Shown: positions 26,283-33,809, numbered from the stretch's first letter. The stretch: 64,000 nt of DNA from Alloacidobacterium dinghuense (GCF_014274465.1 NZ_CP060394.1:6076001-6140000); one strand, 5' to 3'. Notes: generated by a model from the sequence alone, not told the origin. Numbers and translations are program-made.

Positions 26283-27206
26283 ATGAACCGAAGAGAATTT
26301 CTAAGTGCCGCAGCAGCCACCGTGGCAACAAGTAGCCTCGGATTCGCCGAAACCCAGAGCGAACTCAAGCCCATGGCCCTCGGCCTGCTCATCAAGCCGG
26401 CCGACGGCCCGGAAGCCACCATCTCCCGCGTCAAGAACATGGGTTTCACCAACTGCTTCTTCTCACTCGACGCCTACATCGATAAATACACACCGGCATT
26501 AGCCGACGAGCTAGGCGGCCTGCTCAAGAAGTACGATGTCGTCGCGACGACAGCCGAAGTCGTAGGCCCCGGCCGCCTCGTCTGGGACTTTGAAGACGGC
26601 CCGTCAACAATCGGCCTCGTCCCCCGCCAAAGCCGCTCCGCCCGCATCGACGCCCTCAAGCAAACATCAGACTTCGCCAAGCTCCTCGGCATCGGCCAAA
26701 TCCAGACGCACTGCGGCTTCATCCCCGAAAACCCGCGCGACCCGCTTTACGACGAAGCCGTTCTCGCCATTCAGGAACTAGCAAAGCACTGCGCTAGAAA
26801 CGGCCAGCGCTTCCTCATGGAAACTGGACAGGAAACGCCCACTACCATGGCGCGCGCCATCCAGGACGTGAACCAGCCGAACCTGGGCGTCGGCCTCGAC
26901 ACAGCCAACCTCATCCTCTACGGTAAAGCGAATCCGGTCGACGCCGTCGACATCATCGGCCCGCACGTCCACGCCATCCACGCAAAAGACGGCAAGTGGC
27001 CCACCGACCCCATGAAGCTAGGCGAAGAAGTTCTCATCGGCCAGGGTCTCGTCAACTTCGAAGCCGTCCTCACCAAGCTCCACAATCTCGGCTACACCGG
27101 AGCGGTCACCATCGAGCGCGAAACCGAAGGTCCGCAGCAAATCGAAGACGTAAAGAACGAAAAAATCTACCTCGAAAAGATCATCGCCAAAATCCAGAAC
27201 AGCTGA
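26283..27206 (+). CDS. Tat-exported sugar phosphate isomerase/epimerase-like TIM-barrel protein
   Basis: A 307-residue AP-endonuclease-2/xylose-isomerase-like TIM barrel. A twin-arginine signal (NRREFLSAAAATVATSS) precedes the barrel. Metal-site-like motifs are QTHCGFIPENP (about 140), FLMETGQET (about 178), GVGLDTANLILY (about 206) and VHAIHAKDG (about 232). Members epimerise or isomerise sugars, inositols or 3-keto-sugars. An exported form is common in Acidobacteriota and Planctomycetota. With the MFS permease and the Gfo/Idh/MocA oxidoreductase on either side, it suggests a periplasmic sugar-oxidation route of unknown substrate. The ATG at 26283 follows immediately after the repeat region. 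Confidence 0.83.
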   Translation: MNRREFLSAAAATVATSSLGFAETQSELKPMALGLLIKPADGPEATISRVKNMGFTNCFFSLDAYIDKYTPALADELGGLLKKYDVVATTAEVVGPGRLVWDFEDGPSTIGLVPRQSRSARIDALKQTSDFAKLLGIGQIQTHCGFIPENPRDPLYDEAVLAIQELAKHCARNGQRFLMETGQETPTTMARAIQDVNQPNLGVGLDTANLILYGKANPVDAVDIIGPHVHAIHAKDGKWPTDPMKLGEEVLIGQGLVNFEAVLTKLHNLGYTGAVTIERETEGPQQIEDVKNEKIYLEKIIAKIQNS

Positions 27207-27226
27207 TGAGCTCAGCGAGAAATCTC

Positions 27227-27386
27227 GGGTGCCCCATCCTTTCGCGCAGTTTGCGAAAGGGTGGGATACCACAACAGTTAACAGTGGCACTCAGGGTAGA
27301 AGGGCCGCCCCTTGAGGGCGGTGAAATAAGAAATCGAAAATCAAGGGGCTTCAGCCCCGGGCTTTCCAAACAGGAGCACGACGAAG
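27227..27386. repeat. Intergenic repeats: stem-loop copy C plus GGGCTTCAGCCC module
   Basis: Copy C of the GGGTGCCCC stem-loop (27227-27266) starts 20 bases after the isomerase stop. It is followed by AGGGTAGAAGGGCCGCCCCTTGAGGGCGG and a CAAGGGGCTTCAGCCCC palindrome (27303-27357). The latter resembles the module at 30800-30855. Confidence 0.72.
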
Positions 27387-28664
27387 ATGGACAGAAGAAA
27401 ATTCCTAACCGGAACCGCCGCAGCCTCAGGCCTCATGTTCTTAAAGCCCAAAACGGCCTTCGGCTACCAAGCCAACTCCGCCGTCCGCTACGCGCTGCTC
27501 GGATGCGGCAACCGCGGCACCTCCGTCGCCACCTCCTTCGCGAAGAACACCAGCGCCCGCATCGTAGCCATCGCCGACATCTTCCCCGACCAACTCGAAA
27601 AAGGCAAAGCCTACTTCGACGATCTCAACAAGTCTCTCGGCTACGCCGGCCCCGAACACCAGTTCCGCGGCTACAAAGCCTACGAAGAACTCGCCGCCTC
27701 GAAAGATGTTGACGCTGTCCAGATCTCAACGCCTCCGTACTTCCACGTCGAGCACCTCGAAGCCATGGTCAAAGGCGGCAAACACGCCTACTGCGAAAAA
27801 CCCGTTGGCGTCGACATCCCGCAGACCATGCGCGCCCTCGAAATCGCCAAGCTCGCCGACGGCAAAGTCAGCGTCGACGTAGGCTTCCAGATCCGCAGCG
27901 CGCCGCCCTTCGTCGAAATCGTCCGCCGCATCCACAACGGCGACCTCGGCAAAATCGCCAGCGTCGCCGCGCACTACAACGCGCCGCCCGCAGTCGAGCA
28001 CGACTACCCCAGCGCCTCCGCCGACGAGCAGCGCCTCCGCAACTGGCTCTGGTATCGCAATCTCTCCGGAGACATCCTCCTCGAACAAAACATCCACGTC
28101 ATCGACATCTGCAACTGGGCGCTGCAAGGCCACCCCGTCAAAGCGCAAGCCACCGGAGGCCGCAGCGTCATCCAGCACGCGGGCGATACATGGGACAACT
28201 ACCAGGTCATCCTCACCTACCCGGAAGAAGTCCATGTGAGCTTCTCATCCACGCAATTCTGCCCGGGCAAATGGTTCGACGTCTCCGAGCGCATCTTCGG
28301 GGCGAAAGGCATCGCCGAACTGCCCTACTCCGGCCCCCTGCGCATCATCGGCGACAACTCATGGACATGGACCGACAGTAGCGCCGGCGGCAAAGAAGTA
28401 GACCAACAACCTACCGGCTCCTTCGCCGCCAACGGAGCCTTCAGCGACAACCTCGCCCAGGCCGACTCCGAAAAAGACAAGGGCTTCATCGAAAGCATTA
28501 CCTCCGGCAAATTCCACAACCAGATCGCCGCCGGCGTAGAAAGCGCCCGCAGCTGCATGCTCGGCCGGATGGCCGGCTATACCAAGCGCGAAGTCACCTG
28601 GGACGAACTCCTCGCCAACCACGAAGAATACAAACTAGACATCAACATGACCCAGTTCACCTAA
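27387..28664 (+). CDS. Tat-exported Gfo/Idh/MocA-family oxidoreductase
   Basis: A 425-residue NAD(P)-dependent oxidoreductase. A twin-arginine signal (DRRKFLTGTAAASGLMF) precedes the Rossmann fold with LLGCGNRGTSVA at about residues 37-48. The family's EKP motif (CEKPVGVD, about 133) follows. The C-terminal alpha/beta domain includes NIHVIDICNWALQGHP. These enzymes oxidise or reduce sugars, inositols and amino sugars; secreted forms carry a tightly bound cofactor. The ATG has AGGAGC upstream in ACAGGAGCACGACGAAG. It is the last gene of the sugar cluster with the MFS permease and epimerase. Confidence 0.87.
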   Translation: MDRRKFLTGTAAASGLMFLKPKTAFGYQANSAVRYALLGCGNRGTSVATSFAKNTSARIVAIADIFPDQLEKGKAYFDDLNKSLGYAGPEHQFRGYKAYEELAASKDVDAVQISTPPYFHVEHLEAMVKGGKHAYCEKPVGVDIPQTMRALEIAKLADGKVSVDVGFQIRSAPPFVEIVRRIHNGDLGKIASVAAHYNAPPAVEHDYPSASADEQRLRNWLWYRNLSGDILLEQNIHVIDICNWALQGHPVKAQATGGRSVIQHAGDTWDNYQVILTYPEEVHVSFSSTQFCPGKWFDVSERIFGAKGIAELPYSGPLRIIGDNSWTWTDSSAGGKEVDQQPTGSFAANGAFSDNLAQADSEKDKGFIESITSGKFHNQIAAGVESARSCMLGRMAGYTKREVTWDELLANHEEYKLDINMTQFT

Positions 28665-28686
28665 CGCGCGCCAGCTCCCACAACGC

Positions 28687-28835
28687 GCTGTCATCCTGAG
28701 GGCGAAGCCGAAGGATCTGCTTCTCGCCTCGATCAGCACGTAACCCGGGTGCCCCATCCTTTCGCGCATTTGCGAAAGGGTGGGAAAGCAAGCCCCCAAC
28801 CCAGCGTCATTCTGAGCGCGCGAAAGAATCCAGCG
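28687..28835. repeat. Composite intergenic repeat containing stem-loop copy D
   Basis: Order of parts: TCATCCTGAGGGCGAAGCCG, then AAGGATCTGCTTCT, then a spacer ending ATCAGCACG. The stem-loop GGGTGCCCCATCCTTTCGC...GCGAAAGGGTGGGA (28747-28785) follows. AAGCAA and TCATTCTGAGCGCGCG close the unit. The same order of parts surrounds copy B, so this is a longer dispersed unit of about 150 bases. Confidence 0.72.
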
Positions 28836-28883
28836 AGGAGCCAGACACCACACAATCAACCTTCAGCCAAACCAAAAAACCAT

Positions 28884-28940
28884 TTAACCAAACGGTTGAC
28901 AGATAGATAAATCGAGCATAGCATTCAACCAAATGGTTAA
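28884..28940 (+). promoter_or_regulatory. ArsR promoter flanked by twin operators, likely leaderless
   Basis: TTGACA (28896-28901) and TAGCAT (28919-28924) are 17 bases apart. The ATG of the ArsR gene lies 9 bases after the -10, so the transcript is probably leaderless or nearly so. Two 16-base sites sharing TYAACCAAAYGGTTRA are at 28884-28899, overlapping the -35, and 28925-28940, covering the start codon. They lie 41 bases apart, about four helical turns. This fits repression by the ArsR product. Confidence 0.72.
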
Positions 28941-29262
28941 CTCTGCGGCAAAGCTGGACTCCATCTTCCACGCCCTCTCCGACCCGACGCGCCGCTCCAT
29001 CCTCCGCGCCGTGTCAACCCGCGAAAGAACCGTGGGAGAAATCGCCAGGCCTTATCGCGTCTCGCTCGCCGCAGTTTCCAAACACCTCAAGGTGCTCGAA
29101 TCCGCAAACCTCATCCATCGCGAAAAGCGAGGCAGCTTTCAGGTCGTGCGCCTCAACGCCCAGGCCCTCAAGACCGCCGAAGAGTGGCTGTCTTACTACG
29201 AACAGTTCTGGAACCGGAGACTCGATGCTCTCCAAACCTACTTTGAAGGAGAAAAGAAATGA
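28933..29262 (+). CDS. ArsR-family winged-helix repressor
   Basis: A 109-residue ArsR/SmtB-type regulator. The winged helix-turn-helix is visible as LDSIFHALSDPTRRSILRAV and VGEIARPYRVSLAAVSKHLKVLESANLI, followed by the wing REKRGSFQVVRL. It lacks the Cys metal-sensing pattern of true arsenic sensors. It belongs with the ArsR-like repressors that precede AHSA1/SRPBCC genes. The start codon is embedded in an operator palindrome. The stop overlaps the next start by ATGA, so the two are translationally coupled. Confidence 0.9.
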   Translation: MVNSAAKLDSIFHALSDPTRRSILRAVSTRERTVGEIARPYRVSLAAVSKHLKVLESANLIHREKRGSFQVVRLNAQALKTAEEWLSYYEQFWNRRLDALQTYFEGEKK

Positions 29263-29699
29263 GCGACCCTCTCAGCCTGCAAGTCAAACGCGTCATCAAA
29301 GCCTCGCCCGCAGATCTCTTCGAGGCCTGGACCCAGCCCGCGCTCATGCAGAAGTGGTACGCGCCCTTACCCGCGAAAGTAACTGCCGCGACCTCCGACT
29401 TGCGAGTCGGCGGAGCCTACCGCATCGATGTCCTGACCGGATCGGACCCGATCCACGTAGAAGGCGTCTACAAACAGATCATCCCCAATCAACTGCTCTC
29501 CTACACCTGGACCCCATGCACCGGCGGCCCCGGCTACGAAACCCTCGTCACCGTCGAATTCAAGCCGGCAAATAGCGGCACCGAAGTCATCATCACCCAC
29601 GAAGGCTTCAAAGAAACCGAAACAAGAAGCAGACATGAATACGGCTGGAACGGCTGCCTCGACAACCTGGCGAAAATCACCGAAACAGTTACGGCGTGA
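29259..29699 (+). CDS. SRPBCC / AHSA1-type domain protein
   Basis: A 146-residue START/Bet v1-like fold protein. The typical opening VKRVIKASPADLFEAWTQPALMQKWYAP is followed by GGAYRID, VEGVYKQIIPNQLLSYTW, the strand motif TLVTVEFKPANSGTEVIITHEGF and the C-terminal GWNGCLDNLAKI helix. Such proteins bind hydrophobic ligands; the ligand here is unknown. It is coupled to the ArsR repressor by an ATGA overlap. This is a common two-gene arrangement in which the repressor controls itself and the binding protein. Confidence 0.88.
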   Translation: MSDPLSLQVKRVIKASPADLFEAWTQPALMQKWYAPLPAKVTAATSDLRVGGAYRIDVLTGSDPIHVEGVYKQIIPNQLLSYTWTPCTGGPGYETLVTVEFKPANSGTEVIITHEGFKETETRSRHEYGWNGCLDNLAKITETVTA

Positions 29700-29730
29700 G
29701 AACAAGCAAGACGTTCTGTCGGAAACAAAG

Positions 29731-29850
29731 TTGTCATCCTGAGCGAACCTTGAACGAAGTGAAGGGGGAGTCGAAGGACCTGCTTTTGTATCGGTCAGCA
29801 CGAAAACGGGTGCCCCATCCTTTCGCACAGTTTGCGAAAGGGTGGGAGAG
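29731..29850. repeat. Composite intergenic repeat containing stem-loop copy E
   Basis: TCATCCTGAGCGAACC, a short duplication-like insert (TTGAACGAAGTGAAGG), GTCGAAGGACCTGCTTTTG and GTCAGCACGAAAAC precede stem-loop copy E (29807-29846). The parts and order match the upstream half of the 28.7 kb unit. Confidence 0.72.
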
Positions 29851-29927
29851 CACAACTCTTTCAAACGCGCATCTCCTGAGCTTGTCGCAGGCTACACGAA
29901 CCGGAAGGAAGAAACGAAACTCAACTG

Positions 29928-30479
29928 TTACCCCTCCAACTTCTCCGCCATCTCCATTAGCTTTCGCACCGTATTCCAGTTCCGTCCCGTCCCCAGAACC
30001 TTCAGCGCCCGGTCGACCGCTGGCAACGACAGCTTCGATTTCCCCTGTCCATCCGGAAAGTAGATATACAGCTCGCGCGCCTCCAGCCGCAGCTCCTCTT
30101 GCTCGATCTTCACAGTAAAAACTTTCTTCCGCGCCACGTCATCAGGAGCGCTGCCCAAAAACCAAACCAGCAGTTTGCTAGGTTCAATCTCTTGCCGTCC
30201 CGCAAACGGATTCCGCACCACCACCCCGCGCATTTCCTCAGCCGTCCGCAAAACGACCTCCGGCCGGAAGCCGAAGCCTTTCTCAATCCCATCGCCAATC
30301 CGCTTGGCAATTTTCCGCAGATCCCGCTCCTTCGTTCGAAACACAACATTCCCGCTCTGAATAAAAGTCGCCACGTCCTCAAACTTCAGCGACTCATAGA
30401 GCGCCCGTAGCGCCTCCATCTTGATAATCTTCTGCCCGCCCAGGTTCACGCCCCGCAGCATCGAAATCACGACCGTCAT
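29928..30479 (-). CDS. DUF1697 family protein
   Basis: A 183-residue cytosolic protein of the DUF1697 family. The N-terminal VISMLRGVNLGGQKIIKMEAL and the following LKFEDVATFIQSGNVVFRT are the hallmark segments. VVLRTAEEMRGVV and the C-terminal LGTGRNWNTVRKLMEMAEKL complete the pattern. The biochemical function of the family is not established. It stands alone on the minus strand between repeat blocks, with no operon partner visible. Confidence 0.88.
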   Translation of the reverse strand: MTVVISMLRGVNLGGQKIIKMEALRALYESLKFEDVATFIQSGNVVFRTKERDLRKIAKRIGDGIEKGFGFRPEVVLRTAEEMRGVVVRNPFAGRQEIEPSKLLVWFLGSAPDDVARKKVFTVKIEQEELRLEARELYIYFPDGQGKSKLSLPAVDRALKVLGTGRNWNTVRKLMEMAEKLEG

Positions 30480-30539
30480 AACGCATCGAGTGTAATCCGC
30501 GCACAGAAAACTTCCTACGCCTCTTCAATTTCGTCGAGA

Positions 30540-30640
30540 ATGGGGCATGAGCGCGGCCGCCCCATCGAGAAAACCGTCTTCATCAGCTACCGCCGCACCA
30601 ACGCCTTCGGCGCTGTGTCAAGCCCCTCAAACCAAATAAT
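30540..30640 (+). pseudogene. Remnant of a TIR-domain gene (N-terminus only)
   Basis: An ORF starts with RPIEKTVFISYRRTNAFGA, closely matching the first beta-strand and helix start of bacterial TIR domains ((K)VFISYRRxN). It then breaks immediately into sequence with no TIR character, running into a repeat-like segment and a terminator. The rest of the domain is absent within the window. I read this as the stump of a TIR gene cut by insertion of intergenic repeat DNA. The match is short, so the call is tentative. Confidence 0.45.
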
Positions 30641-30730
30641 TCCTCTAAGTCACACATTCCAAAGCGAAGAAAGCAAGGCGGGCTTGGCGTACTATTTCGC
30701 CGAAACTGCTAAACTGGAAATAGAGAGAAA

Positions 30731-30767
30731 AAAGCCCGCCGAGACCCGGCGGGCTTTCGTGTTTTTT
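30731..30767. terminator. Strong bidirectional hairpin / intrinsic terminator
   Basis: AAAGCCCGCC (30731-30740) and GGCGGGCTTT (30748-30757) form a perfect 10-base stem with a 7-base loop, followed by CGTGTTTTTT. A-rich sequence on the other side would let it work on both strands. It closes the repeat-like segment beginning near the TIR stump. Confidence 0.75.
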
Positions 30768-30799
30768 GGGAAGAGCCGATTTAAGGGCGCAAAAGCGCA

Positions 30800-31077
30800 G
30801 GGTAGAAGCACCGGGCTTTAGCCCGGTGAATCAGGACCCAGAGCCGAGGGGGCTTTCCCATCGCTTGACCCCTAACCCAAATTGTCAGACGAATTTAGCA
30901 AAAACATAGGGGGACCCCCCAAACTGGGACAGGGCCAGGAAAACGGGTGCCCCATCCTGCCTTCGCGCGTTGTTCGCGAAGGTAGGGTGGGTCGAACCAG
31001 AACGCGCAAAGCGCACCCTATAAAGTTCCGTAACCACTAACAAAAAGACGAATTTACGAAAAAACATACCGGGGGAG
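30800..31077. repeat. Mosaic of intergenic repeats ahead of the Cys/His-motif gene
   Basis: No gene is seen here. In order there are: CAGGGTAGAAGCACCGGGCTTTAGCCCGG (about 30799-30827), similar to 27.3 kb; a first AGACGAATTTAGCAAAAACATA plus GGGGGA copy (30887-30914); stem-loop copy F (30945-30992), with the enlarged stem GCCTTCGCG/CGCGAAGG; and a second AGACGAATTTACGAAAAAACATA-CC-GGGGGA copy (31046-31077) just before the next ATG. Confidence 0.72.
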
Positions 31078-31083
31078 TCGCCC

Positions 31084-32025
31084 ATGTACAACGAATGTCG
31101 CCACATCTTCACCAGCGGAAAGAAATGCCAGTCACCCGCGCTCAAAGATCAAAACAAAGACCAGAACTTCTGCTACTTCCACTCCAATACCCGCAAGCGC
31201 CCGACTCCGAAGGATCAACCCTACGACCCCTACACCGAACCCAAAGAAACCGCCCACGACCTTACCCCGCTCGAAGACGCCGACGCCATCCAACTCGCAT
31301 TGTCCGACGTGGTCCTGGCCCTCGCCGCCAATCGCCTCGATTCCCGCCGCGCCCGCATCCTCATCTACGGCCTGCAGGTAGCCTCGCAAAACATCCGTCA
31401 CCGCGAAGGCATGGCCGTGAAAGAACAGGCCCCAACCCTAACAGTCCGAGAGACCCACGAGCACGAAGACGGAACCCTCATCGGCCCGCCCCAGCAGACC
31501 CCCGACCCGGAAGAAGCCGCAGCCAGAAAGCGCCCGCCCAGCCTCGGCGAAATCCTGCTGCGCCAAGCCGAAGCCATGAAAGCCGAACGCGATGCCAGAA
31601 GAGCGCGAGGCGAAGAAATAGAACCCGTCAGCTACACGCTCTCCGATCTCTACGCCGTCGCCGAAGGTAACTCAACCTCGGCTCCGCGAAAGCTCAAACG
31701 CCCGCCGAGCCACCGGAGACGAAAGCACAATACTGGTTGTCGGAATCCCATAGGGCAGCAGCCGCTCGATCACCCGCTCCAACTCCGCAATCGACGCAGC
31801 CGTGACCTGCAGAAAGAAGGCGTCGCCCCCGGTCACGTGATGGCATTCCTGGACCTCGGGCAGCTCTTTCACAAACTTGAGAAATGGGTGATACCGCGGC
31901 CCATCGCAGGTCATGCGCACCATGGCCAGAATCGGCAACCCCAGCGCCTCGCGATCCACATCAACGGAATAGCCCCGGATGATCCCGGCATCCTCCATGC
32001 GCCGCAGCCGCTCCGCCGTAGCTGA
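31084..32025 (+). CDS. Hypothetical protein with N-terminal Cys/His motif; 3' half runs antisense to the Lrp gene
   Basis: A 313-residue ORF. The N-terminus has a zinc-site-like array C5-x9-C15-x14-C30-x2-H33 (CRHIFTSGKKC ... FCYFH), a pattern I associate with multicopy acidobacterial hypotheticals. A helical segment (EDADAIQLALSDVVLALAANRLDSRRA) follows, then a charged region up to about residue 197. From 31672 the frame runs antisense through the Lrp gene for 354 bases, where composition becomes Arg/His/Pro-rich. I think the true product is about 197 residues that lost its own stop. Function is unknown. It is preceded by a duplicated AGACGAATTTA element. Confidence 0.5.
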   Translation: MYNECRHIFTSGKKCQSPALKDQNKDQNFCYFHSNTRKRPTPKDQPYDPYTEPKETAHDLTPLEDADAIQLALSDVVLALAANRLDSRRARILIYGLQVASQNIRHREGMAVKEQAPTLTVRETHEHEDGTLIGPPQQTPDPEEAAARKRPPSLGEILLRQAEAMKAERDARRARGEEIEPVSYTLSDLYAVAEGNSTSAPRKLKRPPSHRRRKHNTGCRNPIGQQPLDHPLQLRNRRSRDLQKEGVAPGHVMAFLDLGQLFHKLEKWVIPRPIAGHAHHGQNRQPQRLAIHINGIAPDDPGILHAPQPLRRS

Positions 32026-32151
32026 GGCCGACAGCCCGATCCGCCGCCCCAGGTCAGCAAATGACGCCCGAGCATCCCGCTGCAACTCGGCAAGCAATTT
32101 TCTGCTGTAATCATCAAGAATTTCCGCTGAATCCATCGATGTTAGCTCCAA
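31672..32151 (-). CDS. Lrp/AsnC-family transcriptional regulator
   Basis: A 159-residue Lrp/AsnC protein. The N-terminal helix-turn-helix is LDDYSRKLLAELQRDARASFADLGRRIGLSASATAERLRRMEDAGII. The linker strand IRGYSVDVDREALG and the ligand-binding RAM domain (VQECHHVTGGDAFFLQVTAASIAELERVI) follow. It is divergent from hutH across 87 bases containing a palindrome. It therefore probably senses an amino acid, perhaps histidine or glutamate, and controls the hut genes. An internal ATG at 32136 is an alternative start. Confidence 0.9.
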   Translation of the reverse strand: MELTSMDSAEILDDYSRKLLAELQRDARASFADLGRRIGLSASATAERLRRMEDAGIIRGYSVDVDREALGLPILAMVRMTCDGPRYHPFLKFVKELPEVQECHHVTGGDAFFLQVTAASIAELERVIERLLPYGIPTTSIVLSSPVARRAFELSRSRG

Positions 32152-32181
32152 AACAGAACTAAATCATTGTAATCGGCCTCA

Positions 32182-32195
32182 ATTTCCGTGGAAAT
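32182..32195. promoter_or_regulatory. Operator-like palindrome in the lrp-hutH divergent promoter region
   Basis: ATTTCC-GT-GGAAAT forms a perfect dyad with 6-base arms in the 87-base gap between the Lrp gene and the chosen hutH start. It is in a good position for the Lrp protein to control both genes. Confidence 0.4.
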
Positions 32196-32238
32196 GCCAT
32201 GTACGCGGCCGCATCCGCCTCGTTACCATCGCAAGATC

Positions 32239-33759
32239 ATGGAAGTTGGAGCAATCGCGCTTGCCGGACAAGCGCTCACCATCGAAGAAATCGCAGCCGT
32301 CGCCACGAACGGCCGCAAGGTTACCGTAGCCGCCGAAGCCTGGCCAAAGATCAATGCCAGCCGCGAAGTGGTCGAAAGAGTCGTAACCAGCGGCGAAACC
32401 GCCTACGGAATCAACACCGGCTTCGGCAAGCTAGCCGATGTCCGCATCTCGAACGGCGACCTCAAAGCCCTGCAGCGCAACCTGGTCCTGAGCCATGCCA
32501 GCGGGATCGGCGAGCCACTGCCTGAGCCCGAAACGCGCGCCATGCTGCTGCTCCGCGCCAACGTCCTCGCCAAAGGACACAGCGGTGTTCGCCCCATCGT
32601 CCTCGAAACGCTGGTCGCGCTGCTGAACGAGCGCATTCACCCCGTCATCCCCTCGCGCGGATCGGTCGGAGCCAGCGGCGACCTCGCGCCTCTGGCCCAC
32701 CTCGCGCTCGCCCTCATCGGCGAAGGCGAAGTGATCTACCAAGACAAGCGCGTCGGAGCCTGCTGCGCTCTGCGCGAAGCCGGAATCGCGCCGCTCACGC
32801 TCGAAGCCAAGGAAGGACTCGCGCTCCTCAACGGCACCCAGGCCATGGCCGCAACCGGAGCGCTCGCGCTCGACCGCGCCCTGCGCGTCACCCAGCTCCT
32901 CGACCTCGCCGGAGCCATGTCACTCGAAGCCCTGCGCGGCACGCCCACCGCCTTCGATGAGCGCATCCACGCCGCCCGCCCGCATCGCGGCCAGATCGCC
33001 GCCGCCGCGCACCTGCGCCGCCTGCTCGAAGACAGCGAAATCCGCGAATCGCACCGCCACAACGACCCCCGCGTGCAGGACGCCTACTGCCTCCGCTGCA
33101 TGCCACAAGTCCACGGAGCCGCTCGCGGCGCCCTCGCCCATGTCCGCGAAGTCATCGAAACCGAAGCCGGCTCGGCCACCGACAACCCGCTCATCTTCGC
33201 CGACGAAAACGACATCCTCTCGGGAGGCAACTTCCACGGCGCGCCGCTCGCCCTCGCCCTCGACTACGCCGCCATCGCTCTCACCGACCTGATGAGCATC
33301 AGCGAACGCCGCATCGACCGCCTCATCAATCCAGACATCAATGAAGGCCTTCCCCCATTCCTCTCCGACACGCCCGGAATCTCCTCCGGCCTGATGATCG
33401 CCCACGTCGCCGCCGCCGCGTTGCTCAATGAAGCCAAGGTCCTCTCGCATCCCGCCAGCGTTGACTCTGTACCGACCTCGGGAGGCAAGGAAGACCATGT
33501 CTCCATGGGCATGACGTCGGCCCTCAAGCTGCGCCAGATCGTCGAGAACGCCGAACACGTCCTCGCCATCGAGATGATGAGCGCTGCGCAAGGCCTCGAC
33601 TACCGCCAGCCGCTCAAGCCCGCCCGCGAAGTGGAACGGGCCCGGCGAGTCGTCCGTACCTTCCTACCTCGCCTCGCCGAAGACCGTGTATTGTCAACCG
33701 ATATCGAGCGACTCGCCACCGAGATCCGAGTCGGCGCTTTCGACGCCTGGAAGAACTGA
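32239..33759 (+). CDS. hutH: Histidine ammonia-lyase
   Basis: A 506-residue enzyme converting L-histidine to urocanate and ammonia. The MIO prosthetic group forms from Ala-Ser-Gly in [14 protein letters not shown] (about residue 150). Other family motifs are [41 protein letters not shown] and SATDNPLIF. The MEVGAIAL start at 32239 is chosen over the longer in-frame ATG at 32188, which would extend over the operator-like palindrome. It heads the hutH-hutU-hutI cluster and faces the Lrp gene. A stem-loop repeat sits five bases after its stop. Confidence 0.95.
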   Translation: MEVGAIALAGQALTIEEIAAVATNGRKVTVAAEAWPKINASREVVERVVTSGETAYGINTGFGKLADVRISNGDLKALQRNLVLSHASGIGEPLPEPETRAMLLLRANVLAKGHSGVRPIVLETLVALLNERIHPVIPSRGSVGASGDLAPLAHLALALIGEGEVIYQDKRVGACCALREAGIAPLTLEAKEGLALLNGTQAMAATGALALDRALRVTQLLDLAGAMSLEALRGTPTAFDERIHAARPHRGQIAAAAHLRRLLEDSEIRESHRHNDPRVQDAYCLRCMPQVHGAARGALAHVREVIETEAGSATDNPLIFADENDILSGGNFHGAPLALALDYAAIALTDLMSISERRIDRLINPDINEGLPPFLSDTPGISSGLMIAHVAAAALLNEAKVLSHPASVDSVPTSGGKEDHVSMGMTSALKLRQIVENAEHVLAIEMMSAAQGLDYRQPLKPAREVERARRVVRTFLPRLAEDRVLSTDIERLATEIRVGAFDAWKN

Positions 33760-33763
33760 CATT

Positions 33764-33793
33764 GGGTGCCCCACATCTCGAAGAGATGTGGGA
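33764..33793 (+). repeat. GGGTGCCCC stem-loop repeat, copy G, between hutH and hutU
   Basis: GGGTGCCCCACATCTC-GAA-GAGATGTGGGA lies five bases after the hutH stop and 16 before the hutU start. The flanks match other copies but the stem is wholly different (CACATCTC/GAGATGTG), still perfectly self-complementary. It is the only copy inside an apparent operon. Confidence 0.75.
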
Positions 33794-33809
33794 TTTGAAG
33801 GAGAGCAAC

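Noticed and set aside
25957-30992. CRISPR-like array of GGGTGCCCC repeats
   Set aside because: Spacing is irregular (about 90 to over 1200 bases), coding genes lie between copies, the repeat stems differ, and no cas gene is present.
32920-33591. 223-codon minus-strand ORF inside hutH, and other long antisense ORFs at 40447-41388 and 33600-34742
   Set aside because: All are shadows of strongly conserved genes with repetitive Val/Gly/Asp composition and no start signals.
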